From Blastocatellia bacterium (GTDB lineage Bacteria > Acidobacteriota > Blastocatellia > Pyrinomonadales > Pyrinomonadaceae): 8,062 bases of DNA. Position numbers and translations under genes: made by a program. Numbering within the stretch: position 1 is the first letter of the stretch; each line of letters starts with the position of its first letter. The notes under the pieces are model-generated. The model saw nothing but the letters and a program-made list of their open reading frames with translations. It made no database searches and had not been told where the DNA came from. The stretch spans positions 1 to 8,062 of the forward strand of contig PSRF01000296.1 in the NCBI GenBank assembly GCA_003175865.1, given 5' to 3'. This document shows positions 1-7,892 of the stretch, in pieces.

Positions 1-397
1 GAAATGTCTTTAACTCACGACCTGAGGCGAGATCCCAAAGTTTCACTAAGTGATCGTTACTGCCGGATGCGATCAGGGTTCCATCGTTGCTGATCGCCAC
101 TGCGTTTATGTAACCAGTGTGACCAGACAATGAGCGAAGTTCACGTCCAGTGGCTACGTCCCAGAGGATGATCTTGTGATCGGCGCCCCCAGACACAAGT
201 ATCTTGTCATTGACTCCAAAAGTTAGGCAGTTGATTTTGAACGCATGTCCGGCCTGGAGAATCAGCTCCGGTGCCGACAGGGAAGGAACTACTTGCGAGT
301 GGGAAACTCGGTTCGTCGACAGAATACCAACGACTGTCACAATAGTGACGAAAAGGAGTAGGAAGTTAGATCGACATCGTGTCACAAACAACGTCAC
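1..397 (-). CDS. Exported/membrane-anchored WD40-repeat protein, N-terminal part (runs off left edge)
   Basis: The first 132 residues are visible; the reading frame is still open at the window edge. Residues 12-27 are a hydrophobic stretch (FLLLFVTIVTVVGILS) after a short N-terminus with two Arg, which looks like an uncleaved signal anchor or a signal peptide; there is no lipobox Cys. Two WD40 repeats follow. In the first, GH is at residues 50-51 and WD at 79-80 (IILWDVATGREL). In the second, GH is at 92-93 and WD at 121-122 (VKLWDLASGREL). The repeat period is exactly 42 residues and both carry the SGGAD/SGSND turn before the last strand. WD40 repeats form beta-propellers that serve as protein-interaction scaffolds, so more blades are expected beyond the edge. 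No ATG occurs in this frame. The chosen start is the GTG overlapping the upstream stop (GTGA); a TTG at 391 and a GTG at 385 are alternatives. No clear Shine-Dalgarno is visible, consistent with translational coupling. The binding partner is unknown, and other domains may lie outside the window. Confidence 0.88.
   Translation of the reverse strand, partial: MTLFVTRCRSNFLLLFVTIVTVVGILSTNRVSHSQVVPSLSAPELILQAGHAFKINCLTFGVNDKILVSGGADHKIILWDVATGRELRSLSGHTGYINAVAISNDGTLIASGSNDHLVKLWDLASGRELKTF
394..397 (-). promoter_or_regulatory. GTGA stop/start overlap (translational coupling site)
   Basis: On the coding strand the multidomain protein ends ...TTG CCG TGA. The G before TGA gives GTG in the -1 frame, which opens directly into the hydrophobic N-terminus of the WD40 protein. 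The overlap, together with the absence of a clear Shine-Dalgarno and of any ATG in that frame, suggests re-initiation by ribosomes finishing the upstream gene. Confidence 0.65.
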
Positions 398-3300
398 GGC
401 AATGGACCAAAGCGCAATCGATACTCGTTCGAATTCATAAAGCCATTGATCATCGTTCGCGAGTCAGTCGGATGAGCATTCAAATAAGTTAGCCACGCGT
501 TGAAGCCCGCAGTATCTGGCACGCGACGCAGATAACCATAATATTGCATTGCTACAAACGCCTGATTGAATTCCGCATTGAACACTTGGTCCGAATCGGC
601 GATTGCTCGTAGTACCTGCGCACGTGTCAGTGTTCCGGCTTGGGCAGGTGTCAGTGGTCCCGCTCCGAGTTGGTTCGTCAGATCCGCGATCGTCAACGTC
701 ACTTTGTTTGTACCATCAGGTGCCGCAGGGTCAGGCGTCGTGATCTGCGTGAGCCCATAACGCCCCATCAACGCTGTGACATACTGTCCGTTCGTCATCG
801 ATCCATAAGTGTTTATAAACTCCGTCCGTTGTACAAAGGCATTAGTGTACGCCGCTTTCTTCTGAAACACTTCGTTCGCTGTCTGCCCAGTGACAGCGCG
901 CATGTCGGTCACGATCTCGAGATAGGTCGGTAGACGATTGAACGCCAGCTTGTAGAACCGGTAGACGAAGTAGCCTTTCAACTGAAATTCCGGTGAACCA
1001 AAAAAGTCTCCCGAAACCGTTATTCGATCGCAAGCTGGATTGTTGTTAACGTCCGAACAGCCATTCAAGACTGCAGACCACGGCTCGCCCGGCTCCGGCT
1101 CGCGTGACAGGAAATCGAGATAGTGCTGACGCACGAAGAACGACGTCGTGAAGATCGGATTCGGTGTATTTCCCGTGTCGTCATCCACGATTGTGATTGT
1201 CGCTGAGGAAGGTGAACCCAGGGTAGCGCCACTCGCATTACTCAGCGACACTGTGAACGTTTCATCAGTTTCATGGATTGAGTCGTTGATGATTGGGATC
1301 TGGAACTGCTTCATCGTCTCACCAAGGCCAAATGTCAACGTGTCGAGACTCGTTGCGTAATCGCACCGGCCATAAGCAGCTCCCTGATTATTGACCGTGT
1401 CGCTACATCCGACCGTGAACGTATCCGTGTCTGACGTTTTGTAGTCAACGCTGGACACGCCTGTAGTGTTGCCGCTGCGAATCACTGTAACGGTCAAATT
1501 GCCAGCGCCTTCATTCACGCTGTAAGTTGCAGAACTCAATGCAATCGTGGCTGGGTTCTGTGTGAAGCTGGCCGTCTCAGTAATTGGTCCATTCATTGTC
1601 ACAGTTGCCGGATTCGTAGCGCCCGTGACTGAACCAGTGCCCGTGCCCCCCCATCCATTGAAAGTAAAACCAGCATTAGGCGTCGCCATAATTTGTACAC
1701 TTTGCCCGCTGTTGAAGAATCCAGTCGCCGGCGCAACAGTTCCACCGGCACCCGCACTCATCGTCAGTTGGTATTGCGTTGTGAAGTTTGCGGTGTATGT
1801 CGTCGCTGTTGCCGGGACAGTTACACTGTGAGAGATACCTCCACTATCGCTCCAATTAGCAAACACGTATTGCGTTCCCGCCGCACCAGCTTGTGGCGAA
1901 GTCGTCGCAATGGTTACTGACGATCCCGCCTGTCTCATAATTGTCTGCGGCGCTACCAGTGCCGCGCCTCCATCAATCGATATAGTTCGGCCTGCAGGAT
2001 TCGTTTGGATCGTCAGTTGAACATTGTTCTGAGTAAAGCTTGCCGTTTCCGTGATCGGTCCATTCATCGTGACAGTTGCGGGATTCGTACTGCCGGTGAA
2101 CGAACCTGTGCCGGTACCTGTCCAGCTACCAAACACAAATCCACCGTTCGGCGTTCCAGTTATCTGAACGCTCTGGCCGCTGTTGAAGAAACCACTCGCT
2201 GGTCCAACACTGCCGTTGCTGCCCGCATTCATCGTTAACATATATTGCGTGGTGAAGTTCGCCGTGTAAGTTGTGTTGGAACTCGGCGCCGTCACCATGT
2301 GAGAAATAGCTCCGCTGTCGCTCCAATTAGCAAACACGTATTGCGTTCCGACGGCTCCCGCTTGTGGTGATGTTGTCGCAATGGTGTGTTGACTCCCAGG
2401 AGTCCAAGGCTGAACCTGCGGCGCAGTCACCAGCGGGCCGTTGTCAATCGAAACTTTAAGACCGGCCGGATTAGTCTGAATTGTTGTCTGGGGTATCGTC
2501 GTAAAATTCAATGTCGTACCTGTGGCAGACACAGCGCCATTCGTTGCAGACGCATAGAAATAATAAGTCGTCCCAGGAGACAGACCCGTGAGATTTGCAC
2601 TGTACGAAACCGCAATGGTACCTGACCCCACACTCTGAAGAGGCGTCGTGTTGAAGGTAATGAACGTTGGACTTGTACTCCAGATGAACTGTGCGTTTGT
2701 GGAGACCCCACGCGGATTCACGGTTCCATTCAACGTCGCGGTGGCACTTGTGATAGAGGAAGCAGCAACTGTAGTCACCAGCGGAGCCGCACTCCCTGTA
2801 AAGTCGCTGCCGGCGCCCTGGAAAATATCGCCTTGCAGGTCATTGAAAACTTGAAGGGTGGGAGTAAAAACATAGGTAGTGCTCGAGGGTGTCACCTGAT
2901 AATCGCCGCGTATGTTTAGATTGCTGCAAGTATAGGTAGTAACTCCCGCATTAGTAGCGATGCTGCACGGCTTTGAAGTAATCCCCGAGCCTCCAACCGT
3001 GACGGTGATCCCGGAAGTGCCTTGGGTGAGATTCTTCAATTCGCCGGTGATGCTCGGTGTTGGCGTGGTCGCTGTGAAGTTAGTATTTGGAGCATCGTTC
3101 TGAAGATTATTGAATGTTGCCTGGTCAGGAGTCCACAATGCCACCGACACATCTGATGGAGTAATGGTGTAAGTCCCACCGCGCGGAACGGTGAACGAAT
3201 ACGCTCCGCTGGCATTCGTCGTAACCTGGGCGACACGATCGCCATCGATTCCGATCGTTATACCTTGTAAACCTCTGCCATTGACGTTCTGGGCTTTTCC

Positions 3301-4104
3301 GCTAATGGTCACGCCTGTGTCAATCGTCAGGTTGAAAGGACCAGTGCCAAACTTGCTATCGACTGCAATGTAGTAAACTGAATTGGCAGTGGCGACAAAC
3401 GAGAGTCTACTCGTTGTATCGAAACCTCCGATATCGTCGTTGCTTGCAATCGCTGTCGGCAAACTACACACGTTCAAGCTACTGCCCTGGTAAACATCAA
3501 GCACAGTGTCAATGCTGCTTCCCTGCGTGCTAACGAAAATGGTTCCACTCACTGGCGCCGTCCAGCGATACCAAACTGACGCAGTAGCTGGATTACCCGC
3601 GTGAGGGGCTTCAGTGCATTCTTTGGTTCCTCCATAATTTGCACCGTAATACACAGTCCCTAAACTACCGGTGAGATTAATGGCGTTCGCGAGGTTATCG
3701 TTTAGCAGTGTTACTGCCGTGAAGTCGGCTCCGATTTGTGACGATGTCAAATTTGGATACGATCGATTGGCTGGATTAAAGGCGTAGTTGTAATTGGCTG
3801 GAGTCACTGTGTAACTGCCTCCGACCGGTAGCGATTGGAATGTATAACTGCCATTTGCAAGGCTGAGCGCGGAACTCGACTGGGTGCCTGTCAAGTTCAT
3901 TCGTACGTTTGGTAGCACATTGCCGACGCTTGTGGTGATAGTGCCTTGAATGGACGAAGTAAACGCCAAGGGTTCGATTCCGTTAACCAATTTGTCAGCG
4001 GACGTTTTCCAAAACTGGACCGTACCAATGAGGAGCATCAGAAGGAGTATCGTGCCCCTGCTGATTGTTCGTCGGATCCGTTTAACTTGAATTGTTCGGA
4101 ACAT
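394..4104 (-). CDS. Secreted multidomain surface protein: regulatory-like / PPC / Fn3 / InlB-B-like repeats / Calx-beta / DUF4214
   Basis: This 1236-residue protein is built almost entirely of extracellular beta-sandwich modules. Basic residues 8-16 (KRIRRTISR) precede a hydrophobic core at 18-30, giving a signal peptide or anchor. Domains by residue: carboxypeptidase-regulatory-like, about 50-131; PPC-like, about 132-262 (NDNLANAINL, EAPHAGNPA, SVWYRWTAP, ASNDDIGG); two more regulatory-like domains, about 264-346 and 350-437; an Fn3-like domain, about 441-537 (TATLNGTVNPRG, GLSPGTTYYFYA); a duplicated InlB-B/PEGA-like repeat block, about 537-850 (FANWSDSG, GFFNSGQSVQI); Calx-beta, about 850-976 (SVNEGAGNLTVTV, HETDETFTVSLSNASGA, TIVDDD); DUF4214, about 985-1233 (HYLDFLSREPEP, VYRFYKLAFNRLP, YYGYLRRVPDTAGFNAWL). 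No catalytic motif is seen. The eight cysteines fall in four close pairs. PPC and Calx-beta domains are typical of secreted proteins, Calx-beta usually binding calcium; DUF4214 occurs in large secreted or surface proteins and has no settled function. The likely role is ligand or surface binding, which is inference. The gene lies 41 bp after the receptor gene and overlaps the WD40 gene by four bases. Confidence 0.92.
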   Translation of the reverse strand: MFRTIQVKRIRRTISRGTILLLMLLIGTVQFWKTSADKLVNGIEPLAFTSSIQGTITTSVGNVLPNVRMNLTGTQSSSALSLANGSYTFQSLPVGGSYTVTPANYNYAFNPANRSYPNLTSSQIGADFTAVTLLNDNLANAINLTGSLGTVYYGANYGGTKECTEAPHAGNPATASVWYRWTAPVSGTIFVSTQGSSIDTVLDVYQGSSLNVCSLPTAIASNDDIGGFDTTSRLSFVATANSVYYIAVDSKFGTGPFNLTIDTGVTISGKAQNVNGRGLQGITIGIDGDRVAQVTTNASGAYSFTVPRGGTYTITPSDVSVALWTPDQATFNNLQNDAPNTNFTATTPTPSITGELKNLTQGTSGITVTVGGSGITSKPCSIATNAGVTTYTCSNLNIRGDYQVTPSSTTYVFTPTLQVFNDLQGDIFQGAGSDFTGSAAPLVTTVAASSITSATATLNGTVNPRGVSTNAQFIWSTSPTFITFNTTPLQSVGSGTIAVSYSANLTGLSPGTTYYFYASATNGAVSATGTTLNFTTIPQTTIQTNPAGLKVSIDNGPLVTAPQVQPWTPGSQHTIATTSPQAGAVGTQYVFANWSDSGAISHMVTAPSSNTTYTANFTTQYMLTMNAGSNGSVGPASGFFNSGQSVQITGTPNGGFVFGSWTGTGTGSFTGSTNPATVTMNGPITETASFTQNNVQLTIQTNPAGRTISIDGGAALVAPQTIMRQAGSSVTIATTSPQAGAAGTQYVFANWSDSGGISHSVTVPATATTYTANFTTQYQLTMSAGAGGTVAPATGFFNSGQSVQIMATPNAGFTFNGWGGTGTGSVTGATNPATVTMNGPITETASFTQNPATIALSSATYSVNEGAGNLTVTVIRSGNTTGVSSVDYKTSDTDTFTVGCSDTVNNQGAAYGRCDYATSLDTLTFGLGETMKQFQIPIINDSIHETDETFTVSLSNASGATLGSPSSATITIVDDDTGNTPNPIFTTSFFVRQHYLDFLSREPEPGEPWSAVLNGCSDVNNNPACDRITVSGDFFGSPEFQLKGYFVYRFYKLAFNRLPTYLEIVTDMRAVTGQTANEVFQKKAAYTNAFVQRTEFINTYGSMTNGQYVTALMGRYGLTQITTPDPAAPDGTNKVTLTIADLTNQLGAGPLTPAQAGTLTRAQVLRAIADSDQVFNAEFNQAFVAMQYYGYLRRVPDTAGFNAWLTYLNAHPTDSRTMINGFMNSNEYRLRFGPLP
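1556..2497 (-). repeat. Two tandem 471-bp units inside the surface-protein gene
   Basis: The two units, 2027-2497 (N-terminal) and 1556-2026, are offset by exactly 471 bp, or 157 codons. Each encodes an IQTNPAG start, the FANWSDSG and TTYTANFTTQY motifs, then GFFNSGQSVQI, STNPATVTMNG or ATNPATVTMNG, and ITETASFTQN. Each unit is itself two subdomains of about 80 and 75 residues resembling PEGA-like and divergent InlB-B repeats. A 32-bp block is identical in both copies (1847-1878 and 2318-2349). Other parts differ at many codons, so the duplication is not very recent, or some segments have been homogenised. Confidence 0.9.
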
Positions 4105-4111
4105 CGGAGGA

Positions 4112-4116
4112 CCCTC
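4112..4116 (-). promoter_or_regulatory. Ribosome binding site of the multidomain surface-protein gene
   Basis: On the coding strand GAGGG ends seven bases before the ATG at 4104-4102. It lies inside the 41-bp gap after the receptor stop (TAG, 4148-4146). The purine-rich core and its spacing support the chosen start of the 1236-residue protein. Confidence 0.6.
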
Positions 4117-4145
4117 AATGCGGCTAAGGCGACAGAAAAAATGTC

Positions 4146-7100
4146 CTAAAAGGAATACTTCAGACCAAACTCAATACGACGCCCTGGCGTGATTGTGTTA
4201 GTAGCTTGACCAAACCCTGGAGCTTCCAGAATCCGAACTGGGATGCCGAAATTCGCTCGGTTGGTCACGTTGAAGATCTCCACTCTAAAACGTAGTGTGT
4301 TTTTTGCTAAAGATATGTCCTTGAATGCTGCTAGATCCAGTTCCAGGACACTTCCAGCCCGAAAAGTATTGCGACCAATGCTGCCATCCTGGCCAAATGG
4401 CGCAAGTAGGTTGAGCGGATTAGTTGTTAAGACCAGCGGTTGTTGACGATTTCCAGTCTGAACCAGACCTTGCGTAGTATTTATACGGTCAGTCGTGTTT
4501 CCATCGAGGTTTACATCGATTGAGCTATTCACAGTGAATGGTTGGCCCGTTGCAAACGACCCGGTACTAGCTAGCTGAACTCCCTTGGTGAAAATGTTGA
4601 CAAGTGCTGATTTGTTTTTTGGTTGCGGCACTTCATAGATCACTGCGTATGTGAATCTATGTCGCACATCAAAGTTGGCTGGTCCACGCTCACCTGCAAA
4701 CGTCAAACTGTTCTGCGGTAAAACAAAGGCACCCGCCAGATCAAACACATCTGAAACATCATCAACGGTACTTGAGAGCGTATACGATGTTCGGAAAGTA
4801 AGCTGACGGTGTAGACGCGCGCGAGCTTCAAGTTGGAGCGAGTTGTAATGGGAGTTGGCGGATGTTTCGAATTGATAAATCGTACCCACACCAGCAACTA
4901 AACGATTCGGAGATCTCACCATCCCGTCGATCTCGGGAACCTGAAAAGATCCCTGCACCAGGTTTAACTGAAAAGCACTAAAACTCACTGGCGCGATGGT
5001 CGAACTCGGTCCCTGGTTTGGAGTCGTGAACCTGAGCAAGTGTCTACCCTGCGTTCCAACGTAGCCAATCGACAACACGAGCGAGCGATTCACGATTTGT
5101 TCAACCGTGAAGCCGTAATGTTGCGACATCGGCATTTCCATGTGACGTTGCGGAATCGTCGCGCCTAAAGCACTTGGAAAGTTCGTGTTCAAAACTCCGA
5201 TCAGAGTGCTGAGAGAAATCGCCGGATTGTAAGTGTTAAGCGTATTCGGCAGTTGGATCGGTACAAATGTGTTTGGCGCAGCGGCGATAAACGTTCGCGC
5301 CGGATTTGTCATGGACAACGTGACGGGAGTACTCGACGCTCTGAGCCCACCGAAGTTCGTGGTGAGGAAAGTGGGGTAGACATTTCGGGATTGACTCGCA
5401 ACAGCCCCGAGTATCTGGTCATAGAAGATGCCGTAGCCAGCACGAAGAATGGTGAGCCGCTCTGGTCCAAATGGCTTCAACGTCGCGGCAATTCCAAACC
5501 TCGGTGCAAAGTTATTTCGATCGGGATCATAGATCCGAGTTCTACCACCAATGAACGATCGTAACCCTGGCGCAAGTGCTAGCGCGGGATCATTAAATGT
5601 GTTTTCAATCCTTTGGTTCGCTTCACTGACCGGCGTGTTGTATTCGTAACGCAGACCGACATGAATGTTCAAACGAGAATTAATGCGCCACGAATCTTGC
5701 CCATAAAAGTTAAGTTGGTTGAAACGTAAGTTGGTCGTGTCGTTCGCAGTGGCGGTGTCCAGAGTCAGCAAGAAATTATTTGCTGCTCCGAATGCTGCCA
5801 GGTCCTCGGCTCTGACTATGGGATTCGGATCTGTGGATGTCGGGAGTCGCAGAACTCCATTGTTCAGAATAAGGCGTGGCGAGCTGTTGAATGTCACGAG
5901 GGGTCGAGAGTTGCGAGGCAAGTCGCTGTCGAGCTCACTGCGTCGCAGATCAGCTCCGAATGCAAAAGCATGATTGCCTTTGCTCCATGTGACTTCATCC
6001 GCGAGTTGATACGTATTGTTTACTCGCCGCTGCGGAAAGTTGTATACGTCGACACCAAGCGGGCTGAAGCCTGCCATTGACACTGCACCAATCGCTCCCA
6101 GTTCCTGCTCAACCGTGGTCGTAGATGGGATGCCGGCAATGGAGATTGGGCTTATCAAACGCACGGGTCCCTGATTAGGTTGACCAGCAGCCACGGGTTG
6201 AGTGACGTTGAACCGCAGCGGCGCATTTAGTAGAAACGGAGTTGTCGGAAACTGATCACTTGGAATCAAGAACTGTCGATCGGGAATGTCTTCAAAATTG
6301 AGTCGAGTGCGACCGAAAGAAAACCGAACTTGATTGAACACGCGGTCAGTTGAGTTGGGCGAACTAAGTTCGCTGTTCAGGAAAAAGGAAGAATTGTGTG
6401 TTTGAACTCTTGCACGTAGCGTTGAAAAGATTGCCCCGCCGGTTGCGGGAATTTCACGAAAGTCGTCAGTGAAGTTGTAGCGTTCAATCGCAGATTGCTG
6501 ACGTCCACGAAGTTTGAAGTGCGCATCGACCTTCGCCGAAGCGACCACACTTCGTCCACTGGCCGGCAAAGTCTGTGTAAAAGTATTTGGTCCGTAAATT
6601 CCATTGGGGTTGTTTGGGAATGGGTACAAATTGAAGATGGCCGACCCGCCGCGCGTACCGGGAATGGAAAAAGCGTTAGCTCCGGTGAATGGATCACGAA
6701 AAAAACCCGACGCACCCGTATTAAAACCTCCGCGCTGTTCAATTGTAGGTACTGCAAACTGCTCTTCTTTCGAAGCATTGATCTTCGAGACTTCCAGTGC
6801 GCCAAAGTAGAAGATGTTCTTGAGCCCGGTTGGACCACCAATGACCAACCCTCCCTCGCCGAAAGTAAAAGAGTCTTTGTTACCACTTGCGTTCGTCACT
6901 ACCAGAGGTTGCCCATTCAGCAACACCGGTTGACCTGTCGTCGTTGTAAGTGAAAATGTTTGATTTCCCTCAGTCGAGTCAAAAAAGTCCTTCGCATTTA
7001 ACTGGCTGGAGTTGAATCGGCCATAGACAGCTCCATGCGTTTTGCTCGAACCTGATTTCGAGACTGCGTTCACTTGCGCACCAAGATTCCGACCAAACTG

Positions 7101-7892
7101 CGCCGGCGCAACCAAAGTTATGACTTGATACTCTTGAATCGACTCGAGCGGTTGGGGGACCAGAGCGACAAACCCCTGTCGTCTAACGCCAATGTCTTCG
7201 TCGTTGTTATCTGATCCATCAACCGTGAAGTTATTTGCTCGTGAACGCAGACCGTTCACCGCAAACTGACCTGCAGAACCGACACCGGCACCAACTCCTG
7301 GCCCACTCACACTTCCCAAAGTTTGTGGAGGTGCAGCAACACCAGGTAACAACAATGCTAGTTCGTCGAATGTTCGCGTGACAGTGATCGCCCCGACGGG
7401 TAGCGACACAACTTCGTCCTCACTAAACGAACCGCTCCGACGACCATCTGTCGTAACTACGCTTGCGCGAATATCAGTGTCTTCAATTGGCACCGTCGCT
7501 GCTGGCGGCGGCGCTGTGGTCGTCGCAGCTGGGGCAGGATCCAGATCGACCGGAACAGGAATTACCTGCCCTGTGTACGTAATTCGGAGCCTTTGATTGA
7601 CCTCCTTCGTCACAAAGCCCGGCATCGAAACGCGAATCAAGTAAACACCAGGCAACAGTAAGCCCTGGTAGAAACGACCTTGATAGTCGGTAATGACTCT
7701 GGAGGTAACCAGCGTTTGCTGATTGATAATCTCGATCACTGCTCCCTTTATGGCCGCACCCGTTTGACTGTGCCTAACAATTCCCTTGAAACCACCAGTC
7801 ACGGTGTCTTGCGCATTAATCGACAGCGAACTCATAAAAAGGACGACGAAAAGTAGACAAGTTTGCGTTAGACGCGGGGGCGGCGTGCTCAT
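4146..7892 (-). CDS. TonB-dependent receptor, Oar-like, with N-terminal carboxypeptidase-regulatory-like domain
   Basis: This outer-membrane active transporter is expected to import a ligand using energy from TonB-ExbBD. It has 1248 residues, within the usual range for acidobacterial Oar-like receptors. Residues 1-27 are a signal peptide with hydrophobic core LLFVVLFMSSL and a likely cut after SINA. Residues 33-117 are a regulatory-like beta-sandwich (GIVRHSQTGAAIKGAVIEI, YQGRFYQGLLLPGVYLIRVSMPGF across 36-93). Residues 118-134 are a Pro/Ala/Thr-rich linker. The plug covers about 160-290, with the conserved AVNGLRSRANNFTVDGSDNND at 211-231 and QVNAVSKSGSSKTHG at 273-287. The rest is barrel, with strands such as QLNFYGQDSWRIN, LNIHVGLRYEYNTPV, NNFAPRFGIA and HYNSLQLEARARL. 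It ends in FGLKYSF, the terminal aromatic signal for BAM-dependent insertion. The mature protein appears to lack cysteine, as is common in barrels. ATG 7892 is the first start after an in-frame upstream TGA; a weak GGAAAAAG lies 10 bases before it. I see no canonical TonB box, and the substrate is unknown. Confidence 0.95.
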   Translation of the reverse strand: MSTPPPRLTQTCLLFVVLFMSSLSINAQDTVTGGFKGIVRHSQTGAAIKGAVIEIINQQTLVTSRVITDYQGRFYQGLLLPGVYLIRVSMPGFVTKEVNQRLRITYTGQVIPVPVDLDPAPAATTTAPPPAATVPIEDTDIRASVVTTDGRRSGSFSEDEVVSLPVGAITVTRTFDELALLLPGVAAPPQTLGSVSGPGVGAGVGSAGQFAVNGLRSRANNFTVDGSDNNDEDIGVRRQGFVALVPQPLESIQEYQVITLVAPAQFGRNLGAQVNAVSKSGSSKTHGAVYGRFNSSQLNAKDFFDSTEGNQTFSLTTTTGQPVLLNGQPLVVTNASGNKDSFTFGEGGLVIGGPTGLKNIFYFGALEVSKINASKEEQFAVPTIEQRGGFNTGASGFFRDPFTGANAFSIPGTRGGSAIFNLYPFPNNPNGIYGPNTFTQTLPASGRSVVASAKVDAHFKLRGRQQSAIERYNFTDDFREIPATGGAIFSTLRARVQTHNSSFFLNSELSSPNSTDRVFNQVRFSFGRTRLNFEDIPDRQFLIPSDQFPTTPFLLNAPLRFNVTQPVAAGQPNQGPVRLISPISIAGIPSTTTVEQELGAIGAVSMAGFSPLGVDVYNFPQRRVNNTYQLADEVTWSKGNHAFAFGADLRRSELDSDLPRNSRPLVTFNSSPRLILNNGVLRLPTSTDPNPIVRAEDLAAFGAANNFLLTLDTATANDTTNLRFNQLNFYGQDSWRINSRLNIHVGLRYEYNTPVSEANQRIENTFNDPALALAPGLRSFIGGRTRIYDPDRNNFAPRFGIAATLKPFGPERLTILRAGYGIFYDQILGAVASQSRNVYPTFLTTNFGGLRASSTPVTLSMTNPARTFIAAAPNTFVPIQLPNTLNTYNPAISLSTLIGVLNTNFPSALGATIPQRHMEMPMSQHYGFTVEQIVNRSLVLSIGYVGTQGRHLLRFTTPNQGPSSTIAPVSFSAFQLNLVQGSFQVPEIDGMVRSPNRLVAGVGTIYQFETSANSHYNSLQLEARARLHRQLTFRTSYTLSSTVDDVSDVFDLAGAFVLPQNSLTFAGERGPANFDVRHRFTYAVIYEVPQPKNKSALVNIFTKGVQLASTGSFATGQPFTVNSSIDVNLDGNTTDRINTTQGLVQTGNRQQPLVLTTNPLNLLAPFGQDGSIGRNTFRAGSVLELDLAAFKDISLAKNTLRFRVEIFNVTNRANFGIPVRILEAPGFGQATNTITPGRRIEFGLKYSF

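Noticed and set aside
204..440. Plus-strand frame of 78 codons at the left end
   Set aside because: It lies opposite the WD40 gene start and the end of the DUF4214 gene, both of which have strong protein-family evidence on the minus strand.
842..2711. Several 60-95 codon frames on both strands within the surface-protein gene
   Set aside because: They are shadows of a low-complexity Thr/Ser/Gly-rich coding sequence; their repeated look simply follows the 471-bp duplication.
4106..4116. GAGGGTCCTCC palindrome covering the ribosome binding site of the 1236-residue protein
   Set aside because: Pairing GAGG with CCTC leaves a two-base loop, which is too small to form a stable hairpin, so an SD-sequestering switch is not supported.
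4136..4154. Possible intrinsic terminator after the receptor gene (TCCT-TTT-AGGA stem followed by six T on the minus strand)
   Set aside because: The stem is only four base pairs with no GC-rich extension and includes the stop codon. It is too weak to call a terminator, though partial attenuation cannot be excluded.
6377..6953. Open frames of 169 codons (minus, other frame) and 152 codons (plus) inside the receptor gene
   Set aside because: Both overlap the receptor barrel in other frames, have no recognisable domain and have compositions rich in Arg/Ser typical of shadow frames. The receptor frame shows clear family motifs throughout this stretch.
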